NCBI RefSeq assembly: GCF_018129025.1
Contig: NZ_JAAEDI010000001.1
Span: forward strand, 227,342-291,341
Direction: 5' to 3'
Length of the DNA: 64,000 nt
Source: Neoroseomonas terrae
Lineage (GTDB): Bacteria > Pseudomonadota > Alphaproteobacteria > Acetobacterales > Acetobacteraceae
Below, in pieces: positions 53,684 through 61,289 of the stretch (positions are counted from its first letter, which is position 1; each line of letters begins with the position of its first letter). A model generated the notes under the pieces. It made no database searches. It had not been told where the DNA came from and saw only the letters and a list, made by a program, of their open reading frames with translations. A program made the position numbers and the translations under genes.

Positions 53684-54436
53684 TCAACCGCCAAGCAACT
53701 GCGACAAGGCGCGCGCTTCCTCCTGCACGATCGGCGCCATCCGCTCCGCCTCGGACACGCCGAGACGCACCATTGGCCCGGACACGCCGAGCGCCCCGAG
53801 CAGCCGCCCCGCCCGGCCGAAGACGGGCGCGGCGACGGCGGCTGTCTCCCGATCCCGTTCGCCGATCGATGTCGCGATCCCGGCCTGGCGCACCGCCTCG
53901 TGGACGGGCAGCGTGCCCCCGGTGAAGGCCATCAGCACATGGGCGCTCGCGCCGCGGTCGAGCGGCATGGCGGCGCCTTCCTCGATATGCAGGCGGATCG
54001 GGCGTGGGGAGGGTTCGCGGAACAGGCAAATGCGGCGATCACCGTCGCGGACGTAGAAGCCGCCGGTTTCGCCCGTGCGCGCGACCAGCCGGACCAGGGC
54101 GGGGCGCACCTGTTCCGCCAGGTCATAGCCGGCGCGATACAGCCCCCCGAGCCGCAAGGGTGTGGGGCCGAGCCTGTAGCTACCCTCCGCGCCCCGCGCC
54201 AGGTAGCCAAAGCGGATCAGCGAACCCGCGAGGCGCAGCGCAGTGCTTGGGTACAGCCCGGCGCGCGTGGACAACTCCGTGAGCGTCAGGAGTTTGGTCC
54301 CGTCGGCGAATGCTTCGAGAAGCGTGAGCGCGCGCTCCACCGCATCCACCCGCTGGTCAGCCGCGGGCGGACCGGATTGGGCGGGGCGACCGCGGCGGCG
54401 CGCGGGCGCCTCTGGCTTGACATCGAGGCTCGTCAT
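53684..54436 (-). CDS. IclR family transcriptional regulator
   Basis: 250 aa. A basic N-terminal arm (KPEAPARRRGRPAQSG) precedes the winged HTH at about residues 29-90 (VDAVERALTLLEAFADGTKL, LTLTELSTRAGLYPSTALRL, IRFGYLARGAEGSYRLGP). The IclR effector domain follows (RLVARTGETGGFYVRDGDRR, PLDRGASAHVLMAFTGGTLP, GVSGPMVRLGVSEAERMAPI). It is divergent from the HMG-CoA-lyase-like gene with an 81-base gap rich in CAGAATT half-sites. Such regulators usually control the neighbouring acyl-CoA catabolic genes and sense a pathway intermediate. Confidence 0.93.
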   Translation of the reverse strand: MTSLDVKPEAPARRRGRPAQSGPPAADQRVDAVERALTLLEAFADGTKLLTLTELSTRAGLYPSTALRLAGSLIRFGYLARGAEGSYRLGPTPLRLGGLYRAGYDLAEQVRPALVRLVARTGETGGFYVRDGDRRICLFREPSPRPIRLHIEEGAAMPLDRGASAHVLMAFTGGTLPVHEAVRQAGIATSIGERDRETAAVAAPVFGRAGRLLGALGVSGPMVRLGVSEAERMAPIVQEEARALSQLLGG

Positions 54437-54452
54437 TGGGATTATTCTTTCT

Positions 54453-54481
54453 AACAGAATTCAATTCTGCGCAACAGAATT
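54453..54481. promoter_or_regulatory. IclR-type operator: three CAGAATT half-sites
   Basis: CAGAATT (54455-54461) and AATTCTG (54463-54469) form a perfect seven-base inverted repeat around one C. A third CAGAATT (54475-54481) makes a second inverted repeat with the middle arm (five-base spacer). AACAGAATT also recurs directly every 20 bases. The AT-rich block sits between iclR and the HMG-CoA-lyase-like gene, so it is the likely binding site controlling both. Confidence 0.6.
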
Positions 54482-54517
54482 AACGACGCCGGCCGGACCG
54501 GCGAGGAGGAGACGGCG

Positions 54518-55483
54518 ATGACCGACTTGCCGCGCCGCGTGCGCATTGCCGAGGAAGGCCCGCGCGAGGGATTCCAGATCGCCCCGACCCCCGTGCCGAC
54601 CGTTGACAAGATTGCGCTGATAGATGCGCTTTCCGCGACGGGCGTGTCGAAGCTGCAGGTGGCGTCCTTTGTCAGTCCGAAGCGCGTGCCCGGCTGGGCG
54701 GATGCGGACCAGGTCGTTGCCGGCTTCACGCCGAAGGCGGGCGTGTCCTACACGGCGCTGTGGTTCAACCCGCAGGGCCTGCAGCGCGCTCTGACGTTCA
54801 AGGACCGGCTGACGATCCAGGGGTCGATCACCGTCGCGGCATCGGAGGCCTTCTCGCTCCGCAACCTAAACCGCGACCGCGCCGGCCAGCTCGCCGCGAT
54901 GCGCGAGAACATCGCCGAACATCAGGCGGCCGGGGTGCCGGTGACGCGCGCCTCGGTCCAGGCGGCGTTCGGCTGCAACTTCCAGGGCGAGGTCACGCCG
55001 GCCCATGCGATTTCGGCGGTCACGGATGTGATGACGCTTGCCGCCGAGACCGGCTGTGAGATCGAGCGCATCTCCCTTGCCGACACGATGGGCTGGGCCA
55101 ACCCGCTGCACATAGAGCGCGTGGTCGGCGAGGTCCGCTCCCGCTGGCCGGATCAGGCCGTGTCATTGCACCTGCACGACACGCGCGGCCTCGGCATCGC
55201 CAATGCGCTCGCCGGGCTGCGCATGGGTGTGGCGGAATTCGATGCGGCTGTCGGCGGTGCCGGCGGTTGCCCCTTTGCCGGGCATCCCGGCGCGCCAGGG
55301 AACATCGCGACGGAGGAACTGGTCCTGCTCTGTGAGGAGATGGGGATTGAGACGGGCATCGACGTTGATGCGCTGATCGCGGCAGGCCATCTCGCCGAGA
55401 AGGTGCTCGGCCGCACGCTGCCCTCGGCGCTGCTGCGCGGCGGATCGCTGACGGCGTTCCGGGCCAAGGCGCGGGCGGCCTGA
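54518..55483 (+). CDS. Hydroxymethylglutaryl-CoA lyase-like protein
   Basis: 321 aa, a DRE-TIM metallolyase barrel. Visible family elements: VRIAEEGPREGFQIAP at strand 1, KLQVASFVSPKRVPGWADAD, ISLADTMGWANPLHIERVVG, the metal HxH in SLHLHDTRGLGIAN and catalytic Cys251 in VGGAGGCPFAGHPG. Two changes from classical HMG-CoA lyase: the Arg-Asp after strand 1 (GPRDGLQ) is Arg-Glu here (Arg16-Glu17), and the GASGN loop reads GHPGAPGN. It may cleave a related 3-hydroxy-3-methyl acyl-CoA. It lies with a CoA transferase under an IclR regulator. Confidence 0.87.
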   Translation: MTDLPRRVRIAEEGPREGFQIAPTPVPTVDKIALIDALSATGVSKLQVASFVSPKRVPGWADADQVVAGFTPKAGVSYTALWFNPQGLQRALTFKDRLTIQGSITVAASEAFSLRNLNRDRAGQLAAMRENIAEHQAAGVPVTRASVQAAFGCNFQGEVTPAHAISAVTDVMTLAAETGCEIERISLADTMGWANPLHIERVVGEVRSRWPDQAVSLHLHDTRGLGIANALAGLRMGVAEFDAAVGGAGGCPFAGHPGAPGNIATEELVLLCEEMGIETGIDVDALIAAGHLAEKVLGRTLPSALLRGGSLTAFRAKARAA

Positions 55484-55492
55484 AAGTAGGTC

Positions 55493-55510
55493 AGGGAAGG
55501 GCGTTTCCCT
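55493..55510 (+). terminator. Short stem-loop after the HMG-CoA-lyase-like gene
   Basis: AGGGAA (55493-55498) pairs with TTCCCT (55505-55510) across GGGCGT, starting ten bases after the stop. A similar GGGGAAGGGCGTC motif follows phaA near 43455, so this may be a recurring post-gene element in the genome. Confidence 0.35.
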
Positions 55511-55615
55511 CCCCGAACCCACGGGGCTTCTGGAGCCCGATCCCAGGCGCCGGGGCGCGGACGGCATTCGACCCAATGTGCCCAGTAATAGTGCCGCTTC
55601 ACTGAGGACACCGTC

Positions 55616-56767
55616 ATGACACCTTCGCTCCCGCTTGCCGGGATCCGCGTCATCGAATTCTCCCACATGGTCATGGGCCCGACCTGCGGCATGATCCTTG
55701 GCGATCTCGGGGCCGAGGTGATCAAGGTCGAGCCGCCGGGAAAGGGTGACCGCACGCGCTACCTCATCGCCTCGGGCGCCGGGTTCTTCCCCGGACTGAA
55801 CCGCAACAAGAAATCGGTCCAGATCGACACGGACGCTGCCGATGACGTCGAGACGCTGAAGCGTCTTACGGATACCGCCGACGTGGTGATCGAGAACTTC
55901 CGCCCGGGTGGGCTGGATGCGAAAGGCTTGGGCTACGACGCTCTCTCCGCGCGCAATCCGCGCGTGATCTATTTGTCGCTGAAAGGCTATCTGCCCGGAC
56001 CGTATGAAAACCGCACCGCACTGGATGAGGTCGTGCAGATGCAGGCGGGCCTCGCCTACATGACTGGCCCGGTCGGGCGGCCGCTGCGCGCCGGCGCGCC
56101 GGTGAACGACATGATGGGCGGCATGTTCGGCGTCATCGCCGTGATGGGTGCGCTGCGCCAGCGCGAGACGACCGGGCGCGGTCAGCACCTGCAATCCGGC
56201 CTGTTCGAGAACGCGGCCTTCCTCATGTCCACCACCATGCTGCAGCAGGCGCTGTCGGGGCAGGAACCGCCGCCGATGCCGGCGGGCCGCCGCTCCTGGG
56301 GCGTTTACGACGTGTTCGACACCAAGGACGGCCAGCAGATCTTCATCGGGGTGGTAACCGACCGCCAGTGGGAGATCTTCCGCCGCGAATTGCAGGAACC
56401 GGCGTTGGACAGCCCGGACTACGCGACGAACACCGAACGCGCGAAGCGGCGGGCGGTGCTGATCCCGCTCGTGCAGTCGCTGCTGATCAGGCACGACATC
56501 GCGACACTGGAAGCGATGTGCGAGCGCGCCGGCCTGCCCTTCTCCCGTATCGCGAAGCCATGGGATCTGTTCGAGGATCCGCATCTGATGGCGAGCGGCG
56601 GGCTGTTGCCGATCACTATGGCCGATGGCCGCGCCGCTGCCGTGCCCGCCCTGCCCATCCAGTTCGGACCCGAGCGCCTGGGCGTGCGACTGAACCCGCC
56701 CGCGGTCGGCGAACATGACGAGGAAATCCTGGGCCCTCACCGCGCGCGGCCCGACGCGGCCGAGTAG
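55616..56767 (+). CDS. CaiB/BaiF family (class III) CoA-transferase
   Basis: 383 aa. It starts PLAGIRVIEFSHMVMGPTCG, with LGDLGAEVIKVEPPGKGDRT, FFPGLNRNKKSVQIDTDAAD, ADVVIENFRPGGLDAKGLGY and PRVIYLSLKGYLPGPYENR. The catalytic Asp that forms the anhydride intermediate lies in RAGAPVNDMMGGMFGVIAV. It moves CoA between carboxylic acids. Placed 132 bases after the HMG-CoA-lyase-like gene, it may activate the acid whose CoA ester that enzyme cleaves. Intact and of normal length. Confidence 0.93.
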   Translation: MTPSLPLAGIRVIEFSHMVMGPTCGMILGDLGAEVIKVEPPGKGDRTRYLIASGAGFFPGLNRNKKSVQIDTDAADDVETLKRLTDTADVVIENFRPGGLDAKGLGYDALSARNPRVIYLSLKGYLPGPYENRTALDEVVQMQAGLAYMTGPVGRPLRAGAPVNDMMGGMFGVIAVMGALRQRETTGRGQHLQSGLFENAAFLMSTTMLQQALSGQEPPPMPAGRRSWGVYDVFDTKDGQQIFIGVVTDRQWEIFRRELQEPALDSPDYATNTERAKRRAVLIPLVQSLLIRHDIATLEAMCERAGLPFSRIAKPWDLFEDPHLMASGGLLPITMADGRAAAVPALPIQFGPERLGVRLNPPAVGEHDEEILGPHRARPDAAE

Positions 56768-56811
56768 CGCCGCGGCGCGGCGGGACTGGCTACCCCGCCG
56801 ACGGCGGGTCG

Positions 56812-57531
56812 TCAGGGGGCCGGGATCGTGAAGGCCGGCACGGCGACACCGAGTGGCTGCCCCAATGCGGCCTTCACCTGCACGCCGGCCACGGCGTAGC
56901 CACCTGGTGCCCGCACCAGGATTGGCGCGCCGCTACTGCCGACAGTCCCGGCGCAATTGTGCCCGACCAGGATGCCCTGGGTTCCGAAGGTCGCTACGGT
57001 CACGACGCGGCAGGCGCGGTCAGCCATCAGCAGGTCCGGCCGGTCGTACTGCCAGGCGGCAAGCGTCACCGGCATGCCGAGGCCCGGAGCCTCGCGTAGC
57101 ATACGGAGCGCGTGGCCGCCGCCGAGCGGCGCCGCGACAGTGATCATGGCCCAATCCGCGCGCCAGGGTTCCTCGCGCGCCGGGTTGAAGCCCGGCCCGC
57201 TGCGCAGCGCCGTGCCGCGCACCGTCCGCCCCCCGAGCCGGATGCTGATCTCCCCCGGTGCGACGAGGCCGGCAGCGTCGCTCGTCACCAGACAATGGGC
57301 CGCGGTCAGCACCACACGGGGTGCAACCAGGGCCCCGGTGCAACGCCCGCCCGCCGTCGTCTCGATCAGCGCGATGGCATCGAAGGGGGCTTCGGCGGGT
57401 GAGACGGCGTGCCGGGTGTCCACGGGTCCAAGGCCGGGCACCTGTGCCGAGCCCGGCAGCGCAAGGAGCACAGTCGCGAGCGCTGCTGCCGGCATCGTAC
57501 CGACACCCATTCTCCGGGCACGTCCGGTCAT
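56812..57531 (-). CDS. Secreted trypsin-like serine protease
   Basis: 239 aa from the ATG that gives an Arg-containing n-region and a clear signal (MTGRARRMGVGTMPAAALAT, cleavage near PGSAQ). Catalytic residues: His79 in VVLTAAHC, Asp126 in ADWAMITV, Ser200 in GTVGSSGAPILV. The usual GDSGGP is GSSGAP here, the form seen in many bacterial trypsin-like proteins. Cys pairs (GGRCTGALV/AHC, DRACRVV/GHNCAG) suggest two disulfides. Alternative starts at 57510 and 57621 cannot be excluded, since none has a good ribosome-binding site. Periplasmic or extracellular protease; target unknown. Confidence 0.82.
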   Translation of the reverse strand: MTGRARRMGVGTMPAAALATVLLALPGSAQVPGLGPVDTRHAVSPAEAPFDAIALIETTAGGRCTGALVAPRVVLTAAHCLVTSDAAGLVAPGEISIRLGGRTVRGTALRSGPGFNPAREEPWRADWAMITVAAPLGGGHALRMLREAPGLGMPVTLAAWQYDRPDLLMADRACRVVTVATFGTQGILVGHNCAGTVGSSGAPILVRAPGGYAVAGVQVKAALGQPLGVAVPAFTIPAP

Positions 57532-57701
57532 CGGCAGGAGGGCGAAGGGCTGGAAGGGCGCGACGCTGGTGCGGCGGACGGGGTTGGATACCGCATGGGC
57601 GAAGGGTAGAGCAGATCGCATCGGGGTGAAATCGCCACCGTGGCCTCGGCGGCCGATCCACAACCCCTTAACGGCTGCTGCCGCGCGCGGCATGGTGGGG
57701 T

Positions 57702-58100
57702 GTGACCCGTATCGTCTTCCTGCTGGTCCTTTTGGCCGCGGTCGGCGCTGGGCTGGCTTGGCTCGGCAGCAATCCACCGCCTTCCCGCGGCGTGGCCATG
57801 GCGCCGGGCGCCGCGCCCGCGCCGCCGCCACGCTCGCTGCCCAGCGTCGCCCCGCCCACTGGCGGGCAGGCTGCGCTCGCTACGCCTTTCGGTGACGCCC
57901 TGTTCCGCTGGCGCTGCACCCTCGGCCTCAAGGACGCTTTGGGCAGCCGGCCGGACTGGCCGCTGGAGCGCATCGCGGGCCTCTGCCTCTGCGCCGCCGA
58001 CCGGCTGCGGGAGGACGGCCCGCGCGACATCGTTCTCGGCACTGCGGAAGTGGCTGGGGCACTTGAGGCGGCGGAGGCCCGGATCTGCCGTCGGGAATAG
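57702..58100 (+). CDS. Uncharacterised membrane-anchored or secreted small protein
   Basis: 132 aa, GTG start. Residues 4-20 form one hydrophobic helix (IVFLLVLLAAVGAGLAWLG) without a lipobox, then a Pro/Ala linker, then a compact domain of about 65 residues: FGDALFRWRCTLGLKDALGS, RPDWPLERIAGLCLCAADRL, EVAGALEAAEARICRRE. Four cysteines (WRC, LCLC, RIC) could form two disulfides in the periplasm. I recognise no family. Its end lies six bases from the convergent deacetylase gene. Confidence 0.65.
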   Translation: MTRIVFLLVLLAAVGAGLAWLGSNPPPSRGVAMAPGAAPAPPPRSLPSVAPPTGGQAALATPFGDALFRWRCTLGLKDALGSRPDWPLERIAGLCLCAADRLREDGPRDIVLGTAEVAGALEAAEARICRRE

Positions 58101-58106
58101 CGCTCG

Positions 58107-58961
58107 TTAAGGTGCCGGCCGCCAGATCGGGGCCTGGGCGACCAGTTCGGGCAGCCTTGCTGTGAAAGGCACTGATCGCCGGCCCTCCAGCAGTCCCTGA
58201 AGTCGCGGCAGCGTCGACCGGCGGTTGAGCCACAGCATCAGGCTGGCGAATCGGCCGACATCAGCCCGCCAACCGAGGCGTTCGGCAGTGTCCAGGTCAT
58301 AGGGGTGGCAATATGACCACAACGCCCCGCCCCCGTCGGCGGCCGCCCAGTTCCGTGCCAGTGCCTTCAGCCGCCAGCCCGGCAGCCAGCGCAGATACAT
58401 CCCGCCGAGGAATGGCACGGCGACCGGACCGAACCGCGCCAGCGGCACCGGCAGTTCGAGCAGCCCGCCATCCCAGCGGAACGGCCGGCGCGGTGCCCCT
58501 GGCCACCCCGCTAGCGGATTGCGCGCCGGCAGGAGGGAGGATGAATAGGCGAAGCCGAGCTCCGCCAGAACCGCCGGCACCCAACCGGCGGCGGGCGTCA
58601 ACGAGAAGTAAGGCGCGCGGTAGCCGGTCGGGGCTCGGCCGGCGAGGTCCGCCAACCGGCTGCGGGCCCCCGCCATGCCGGTGCGGAAGCATTCCGGTGT
58701 CTCGGTCGCGAGGTGCCGATGGGCATACCCGTGGGAGGCGACCTCATGCCCGCGCCCCGCGATCTCTCGCACCAGCGAGGGGTCGGTGCGGGCAACGTCA
58801 TCCAGGATGAAGAACGTACCGCGCGAATCCGAGGCCTCCAGCAGGTCGAGCAGCCGGCGGGTCGGCGCGGCTGCGCAGGCGCCGCCCGGATGGATCTCGA
58901 CATCCACGGTGAAGGTGAACAGAGGGGGCAGGGAGGCAAAGGCTCGCGCAGCGCTGTCCAT
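58107..58961 (-). CDS. Polysaccharide deacetylase family protein (NodB fold)
   Basis: 284 aa. NodB motifs: PLFTFTVDVEIHPGG (catalytic Asp), RGTFFILDDVARTDPSLVRE, GHEVASHGYAHRHL (metal His pair), GRAPTGYRAPYFSLTPAAGW (Arg) and LWSYCHPYDLDTAERLGWRA (His). The last motif and the MYLRWLPGWRLKALARNW stretch resemble deacetylases of exopolysaccharide or exosortase-linked loci. It removes acetyl groups from amino sugars of a glycan. AAGGGCG precedes the chosen ATG; the frame stays open far upstream, but that part runs antisense through the ACP gene and is not coding. Confidence 0.88.
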   Translation of the reverse strand: MDSAARAFASLPPLFTFTVDVEIHPGGACAAAPTRRLLDLLEASDSRGTFFILDDVARTDPSLVREIAGRGHEVASHGYAHRHLATETPECFRTGMAGARSRLADLAGRAPTGYRAPYFSLTPAAGWVPAVLAELGFAYSSSLLPARNPLAGWPGAPRRPFRWDGGLLELPVPLARFGPVAVPFLGGMYLRWLPGWRLKALARNWAAADGGGALWSYCHPYDLDTAERLGWRADVGRFASLMLWLNRRSTLPRLQGLLEGRRSVPFTARLPELVAQAPIWRPAP

Positions 58962-59116
58962 CGCCCTTGTTCGGCCGCTTTCGCGTTGATAGGTATGGGT
59001 TCCGGGACAGGACGGCATGGCGACCGAGGTCGCCGTACCGTCGGTCCCCGTCAAGGCCATCGGCGTGGCCGGCGGCAGTTCCCGGGTGGCATTTGTGCGC
59101 GGCGGGAGGCCCAAGC

Positions 59117-59383
59117 TTGACGACAACCCTCTCCTTGGAAGCGGAGGTCGCGCGCCTGATCGTGGACGCGCTGCATCTCGAGACCGCGCCGGAGGAGATC
59201 GACCCGGCCGCGCCGTTGTTCGGGGACGGGCTCGGGCTCGATTCCATCGATGCGTTGGAGATCGCATTGGCGGTTTCGCGGCGCTACGGCTTCCAGCTGC
59301 GCTCCGACGACGAGCGGAACCATCGCATTTTTGCCTCGCTGCGTGCGCTTTCGGCTCATATCGAGAAGAACCGGGCGGCGTGA
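59117..59383 (+). CDS. Acyl carrier protein, aryl-polyene/FAS-II-like
   Basis: 88 aa, TTG start with GGGAGG seven bases upstream. The 4'-phosphopantetheine site is Ser43 in GLGLDSIDALEIALAV. The PLFGDGLGLDSIDALE and later RYGFQLRSDDERNHRIFASL, RALSAHIEKN blocks resemble the ACPs of aryl-polyene, xanthomonadin-type and related lipid clusters more than the housekeeping AcpP. It is translationally coupled (GTGA) to the AMP-ligase that probably loads it. No ketosynthase or dehydratase genes are in the window. Confidence 0.85.
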   Translation: MTTTLSLEAEVARLIVDALHLETAPEEIDPAAPLFGDGLGLDSIDALEIALAVSRRYGFQLRSDDERNHRIFASLRALSAHIEKNRAA

Positions 59384-60693
59384 CGACCACGGGCGCGCAA
59401 AGGCTGACGAGCCGCCGCGCCGATGAGGTGATCTTCCGCCGCGGCGCGGTTCCGGTGACGACGGCCCGCTTCCTCGCCGAGGTCGCGGCACTCGCGGTCC
59501 GCCTGCCCGATGAGGGGCCGGTGCTGAATTTCTGCGCCGACCGGTATCTCGCGCTGGTGGCCTTCGCCGCGGCGCTGTCGCGCGGCCAGGTGACGCTGCT
59601 CTCGGCCGACCGGTCCGCGCCGCGGCTCGCCGACATCGCGCGGGGGCATGGCGCGCGCTATGCCCTGTCCGATACCGACGCGGTGCTGCCCGTCCCGGTG
59701 ATACGGCCGGATGCGTCACCGGGCGACGCGGGACCGAATCCGGCGATCCCGGAAGATGCCGTCGCGGCGATCAGCTTCACCTCGGGTAGCACCGGTGAGC
59801 CCCAGCCACATGCCAAACCGTGGGGGGCGCTGGTGTCCGGCGCACGCGCGGCGGCGCAACGCTTCCGCGTGACAGGCGCCACCAGCATCCTCGGCACCGT
59901 CCCCGCGCAGCATATGTATGGCTTCGAGACGACGGTGATGATGCCGCTGCATGGCGGCGGGGCGGGGCATGCCGGAAGCGTCTTCTACCCTTCCGACATT
60001 GCCGAGGCGCTCGCACTGCTGCCGGCGCCGCGGCTGCTGGTGACGACGCCGCTGCAAATGCGCGCTCTGCTCGGCAGCCAGGTGGCGCTACCGGCGATGG
60101 CGGGCGTCATTTCCGCCACGGCGCCGCTGGCGGCGGAACTGGCGGGCGAGGCCGAGGTCGCCTGGGGCGCGCCGGTGCGCGAGATCTATGGCGCCACAGA
60201 AGCCGGTTCGATTGCGTCCCGCCGCACGCTGGATGGCGAGGTGTGGGAGCCTTATCCCGGCATGCGCTTCGAGATCGATTCGGGCGGCGCGCGCGTGACC
60301 GTGCCCGGTCTGCCGACCCCGGTGCCGCTATCCGACCGCCTTGAGTGGGTCGGTGAGGGCCGCTTCCGGCTGCAGGGTCGGCTGGCGGATATGGTGAAGC
60401 TTGCCGGCAAGCGGGCCTCGCTCGCCGGGCTGACCCGCATCCTGACGGGCATCGACGGGGTGGAGGACGGCGTGTTCGTGGCGCCGGACGATCTCGATGT
60501 GAATCCGCGCGCGCGGCTGGCCGCCGCCGTGGTGGCGCCACGACTGGATGCGGAGGCGGTGGTCGCCGCGCTCCGGTCCAAGGTCGAACCGGCCTTTCTG
60601 CCACGGCCCGTCGTCATGGTGCCGGCGCTTCCGCGGGATGCAGTAGGGAAGGTAAGTCGAGCGGCGATCGCAGCGCTCGCGTGGAAGCGGTGA
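59380..60693 (+). CDS. AMP-dependent acyl/aryl ligase
   Basis: 437 aa, shorter than typical acyl-CoA synthetases. Adenylation motifs: AISFTSGSTGEPQPHAKPWG (P-loop), VPAQHMYGFETTVMMPLHGG, REIYGATEAGSIASRRTLDG, FRLQGRLADMVKLAGKRASL (hinge Asp region) and the C-terminal lysine in PRDAVGKVSRAAIAAL. It activates a carboxylic acid as acyl-AMP and probably passes it to the ACP encoded just upstream (GTGA overlap). It resembles the ligases of aryl-polyene clusters. The actual acid is unknown. Confidence 0.85.
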   Translation: MTTTGAQRLTSRRADEVIFRRGAVPVTTARFLAEVAALAVRLPDEGPVLNFCADRYLALVAFAAALSRGQVTLLSADRSAPRLADIARGHGARYALSDTDAVLPVPVIRPDASPGDAGPNPAIPEDAVAAISFTSGSTGEPQPHAKPWGALVSGARAAAQRFRVTGATSILGTVPAQHMYGFETTVMMPLHGGGAGHAGSVFYPSDIAEALALLPAPRLLVTTPLQMRALLGSQVALPAMAGVISATAPLAAELAGEAEVAWGAPVREIYGATEAGSIASRRTLDGEVWEPYPGMRFEIDSGGARVTVPGLPTPVPLSDRLEWVGEGRFRLQGRLADMVKLAGKRASLAGLTRILTGIDGVEDGVFVAPDDLDVNPRARLAAAVVAPRLDAEAVVAALRSKVEPAFLPRPVVMVPALPRDAVGKVSRAAIAALAWKR

Positions 60694-60945
60694 GGAGCAC
60701 GACTGCGGGGGCCGCCGCTGACCCGGTCGTGCCAACAAGGCGCGCAGCTACAGCGGTACAGCGGCTCCGCATCGCCTCTGATGCCGCCCGGCGGTACGGG
60801 CTGCGGGCGGCAAGATAGTGACGCTGCTCCGCCGGCGAGCGCTGCGCCCGCGGCTACGGCCGGCAGAGCCATCGATCTCCCAGGCCACCCCAATTTCTCC
60901 ACCTGCCGACGGCCTGCCTTCAGGCGGCGTTGTTCATTCGCCTTG
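60694..60945. other. Non-coding gap between convergent genes
   Basis: 252 bases between the AMP-ligase stop and the DUF1127 stop. No frame here has convincing codon use or homology. A small GCCTG-CCTT-CAGGC stem near 60914 could serve as a weak transcription end for the DUF1127 gene. Confidence 0.4.
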
Positions 60946-61167
60946 TCACCGCCGACGCGCCGTCAGATCCCATGGTGCGCGGGCGGCTTCTTCCAGCGCC
61001 TCGGCGCGGCTGATGCCGATGTCCGAGAGCATGCGGCGATCCATCTCGGCAAGGTGCCGGCGGCTTTCCGCGGCATGGAGAACGCGGCGCAGCCAGGTGA
61101 TCCAGGCGGCGTTGCGCGGGATGGTTGCCGCGGCGGCGAGGGAAGCGGGAACGGTCTGAATCGTCAT
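60946..61167 (-). CDS. DUF1127 domain protein
   Basis: 73 aa, Arg-rich. The YjiS/DUF1127 signature is present: WLRRVLHAAESRRHLAEMDR, RMLSDIGISRAEALEEAARA. Alphaproteobacterial DUF1127 proteins are small, often abundant and stress-induced, and some bind RNA and affect phosphate or carbon metabolism. Whether this one does is unknown. AGGAGGG precedes the ATG. It is divergent from a LysR gene 122 bases away. Confidence 0.92.
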   Translation of the reverse strand: MTIQTVPASLAAAATIPRNAAWITWLRRVLHAAESRRHLAEMDRRMLSDIGISRAEALEEAARAPWDLTARRR

Positions 61168-61289
61168 GTGGCAGCCCTCCTGAAAGCGTCTGGCGGGAAG
61201 AATGGTGTCCGAGGCGCCATCAGGAAAACGAAATCATTTGACGATGAACATCAGGATCGTTGATATCTCCTCGCCTGGAGGACCTCCCA

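Noticed and set aside
58962..59636. Upstream extension of the deacetylase frame to about 509 codons
   Set aside because: The extension runs antisense through the ACP and ligase genes and its Arg/Ser/Ala-rich sequence has no homology; the NodB domain begins just after the 58961 start.
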